NCBI GenBank assembly: GCA_949298955.1
Contig: CASFYQ010000001.1
Coordinates: 1 to 64,000, forward strand
Direction: 5' to 3'
Length of the DNA: 64,000 nt
DNA from: an uncultured Bacteroidales bacterium
GTDB taxonomy: Bacteria > Bacteroidota > Bacteroidia > Bacteroidales > Barnesiellaceae
The number at the start of each line of letters is the position of its first letter. Position 1 is the stretch's first letter. The translations under genes were made by a program, and so were the position numbers. Below are positions 62,773 to 64,000 of the stretch, piece by piece. The notes below the pieces were generated by a model. It was not told the origin of the DNA, made no database searches, and saw only the letters and a list, made by a program, of their open reading frames with translations.

Positions 62773-62810
62773 AATCTTACACGCGGTGTACCGTGTGTAA
62801 GATTTTTTTA
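62773..62810 (+). terminator. Terminator of the alkaline phosphatase remnant
   Basis: AATCTTACAC (62773-62782) pairs perfectly with GTGTAAGATT (62795-62804) and is followed by a seven-T run. Confidence 0.88.
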
Positions 62811-62818
62811 GAAAAACA

Positions 62819-62849
62819 TTGTAAAATAAGAATAAAGGATATAACTTTG
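62819..62849 (+). promoter_or_regulatory. Promoter of the riboswitch-metE unit
   Basis: TTG (62819-62821), a 20-base spacer and TAACTTTG (62842-62849) match the -33/-7 boxes. Transcription would start just before the riboswitch. Confidence 0.6.
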
Positions 62850-62857
62850 TCCCTCGT

Positions 62858-63050
62858 AATCGGTTTGCCTTTACCGGTTCGGTAAAGCAATGAAAAGGGA
62901 ATCGGGTGCAAGTCCCGAACAGGCCCGCTGCTGTGAAGTCTCATGAGGATTTCGGACACATACTGCAATGCCACTAATCGGGTTGTGATTGGGAAGGCGT
63001 CAGGAAAAGGAGACAAGTCAGAAGACCTGCCGGTTGCAACGAAACAGACA
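62858..63050 (+). promoter_or_regulatory. Cobalamin riboswitch
   Basis: Conserved cobalamin aptamer blocks are in order: AAAAGGGAATCGGGTGCAAG, TCCCGAACAGGCCCGCTGCT and GTGA, then GCCACT, GGGAAGGCG and AGTCAGAAGACCTGCC. This is a class of riboswitch that binds adenosyl- or other cobalamins and usually lowers expression when B12 is present. About 135 bases separate it from the ATG of the MetE-like gene. The exact expression platform was not resolved, but GC-rich pairing elements follow the aptamer. Confidence 0.93.
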
Positions 63051-63185
63051 GGATTCTCTCCGAGGATCGAGAGGCCGGTCAAAAGATTTTTCGAGAAGAC
63101 ACACACTTTTTGCTTTTGCAAAAGGAATAATAATCGTTGGCGATTTTATTCCGCCAGCCAGTATTAACTCAAAAATAAAAAGATT

Positions 63186-64000
63186 ATGGCAAGAACGATT
63201 CCTTTCAGTGTAGATATAACGGGTAGTTTCGTTTATTCCGAGCCCCTTGTGGAAGCCCGCAGACTGTATCACGACGGCGTATGGAGTTCGGCCAAGTTGC
63301 ACGAAATCGAAGACAAGGAGATTTATCGTATCGTCGAGAAATGTAAAGAGATTGGTCTGAAATGTGTAACCGATGGCGATTACAAATCGAGCAACTATCT
63401 CGATTTTTTCCACCATTTGGAGAATATTTCAAGACAAAAAGCCGACCAGCCCGAAGAGAGTGACGAGTCGGTCATTTCGGGCAAAATAGGGTTTGACAAT
63501 TCCTATCCTTCTACGCCTAAGGTAACCCAGCGTTTCACCTACCTGACGGGTATCATCGGGGGCGATATGTATGCCAAAGTTCTGCTCCCTTCGCCTACGA
63601 CCCTCCTGGCTGAGCTCCTTCGCCCCGAAAACCGATACAATACCGGCCGTTATTACCCCGAAATGGAGGTGCTCGTACACGATATTGCCCAAACCTACCA
63701 AAAGGTCATCAACGAGTTTTACGACATGGGGTGCCGGTTCCTCCAACTGAGCGATTATACTTGGAATCTTGCTGGCAACAGCGATATCGAGCAGGTGGCG
63801 CAAGCTGCACATATCGACCTGATTTCGCTGGTCGCTACATCGGCCCGGCTCACCGAGGCGTGCTTGGCTCAAAAGCCCGACGATATGTGCATCTCTCTGC
63901 AATTCAGTCACCGGTGGTGGAAAGTTGGCGATAGAGAGAAGACTGCCGAACAGTTGCTTTCGACCCGAGCCGATGCCATCGCTTTCGATTTCGGCAATCG
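63186..64000 (+). CDS. Short MetE-like (YxjG/core-MetE type) methionine synthase family protein, 5' part
   Basis: Open from ATG 63186 to the window edge, at least 271 residues with no stop. The sequence (FSVDITGSFVYSEPLVEARR, KCVTDGDYKSSNYLDFFHHL, VLLPSPTTLLAEL, FLQLSDYTWNLAGNSD, SLQFSHRWWKVGDREKTAEQLL) matches the one-domain UROD/MetE-like proteins such as B. subtilis YxjG/YxjH, not the 750-residue two-domain MetE. Short MetE proteins of this kind have been linked to methyl transfer to homocysteine from other donors. The cobalamin riboswitch ahead fits a B12-sparing or B12-tuned methionine step. The 3' end is outside the window. Confidence 0.85.
   Translation, partial: MARTIPFSVDITGSFVYSEPLVEARRLYHDGVWSSAKLHEIEDKEIYRIVEKCKEIGLKCVTDGDYKSSNYLDFFHHLENISRQKADQPEESDESVISGKIGFDNSYPSTPKVTQRFTYLTGIIGGDMYAKVLLPSPTTLLAELLRPENRYNTGRYYPEMEVLVHDIAQTYQKVINEFYDMGCRFLQLSDYTWNLAGNSDIEQVAQAAHIDLISLVATSARLTEACLAQKPDDMCISLQFSHRWWKVGDREKTAEQLLSTRADAIAFDFGN

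Noticed and set aside
1-64000. CRISPR array
   Set aside because: No regularly spaced short repeats and no cas genes were found.

Overview
The window comes from a Bacteroidales bacterium with roughly 50% G+C. Supporting evidence: promoters of the Bacteroidetes type (TTTG or TTG, about 18-20 bases, TAnnTTTG), T9SS-like C-terminal tails on secreted proteins, a Bacteroides-style sialic acid pathway, DUF5686, DUF4293 and NspC proteins, and a two-gene methylmalonyl-CoA mutase. A Barnesiella-like genome would fit, but the genus is a guess.

Layout. Positions 1-125 are the 3' end of a 5S rRNA gene and its terminator, followed by a noncoding low-complexity stretch. Positions 0.6-4.8 kb hold a WYL regulator, a small acetyltransferase and a double-AAA ATPase. 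Positions 4.8-11.4 kb are a sialic acid locus: a ROK-family regulator divergent from a kelch epimerase, N-acetylneuraminate lyase, AGE-type epimerase, MFS transporter and a YhcH/NanQ protein. A tRNA-Ser(CGA) and a run of cell-envelope and protease genes follow (CYTH, DUF5686, M3 peptidase, LTA-synthase-like enzyme, subtilase with a propeptide-like partner lipoprotein, TlpA-like lipoprotein, YtxH/holin-like genes). Positions 25-34 kb are housekeeping (uvrA, TPR proteins, prmA, mtgA), then an XRE regulator and mutA-mutB. A degenerate IS1182-like element lies at 38.6-40.5 kb, next to nspC and pcrA. Positions 45-55 kb are rich in secreted proteins (sulfatase, GH5, a duplicated carbohydrate-binding-like protein, an SGNH-LRR protein). 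A split ThrE exporter and ppdK come next. The right end holds an AT-rich island with an AbiH-type phage-defence gene, a structured RNA candidate, a decayed alkaline phosphatase, and a cobalamin riboswitch in front of a short MetE-like gene that runs off the window.

The genes connect in a few clear ways. The nan locus converts host sialic acid to GlcNAc, but it has no recognisable kinase, so phosphorylation must be supplied elsewhere. MutAB needs B12, while the short MetE homologue is probably switched by B12 through its riboswitch.

The most unusual signal is an intergenic repeat of about 77-89 bp that carries TATCTTTG promoter boxes around a hairpin whose two arms change together between copies. 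Copies lie directly upstream of, and point toward, uvrA, a secreted TPR-like gene, pcrA and the ThrE gene, as if it were a dispersed promoter and 5'-leader module. Other leads are a free-standing lipoprotein resembling the propeptide of the adjacent subtilase, a roughly 195-nt RNA candidate with its own promoter and terminator and two competing folds, and a perfect 9-bp palindrome over the promoter region upstream of the WYL regulator.
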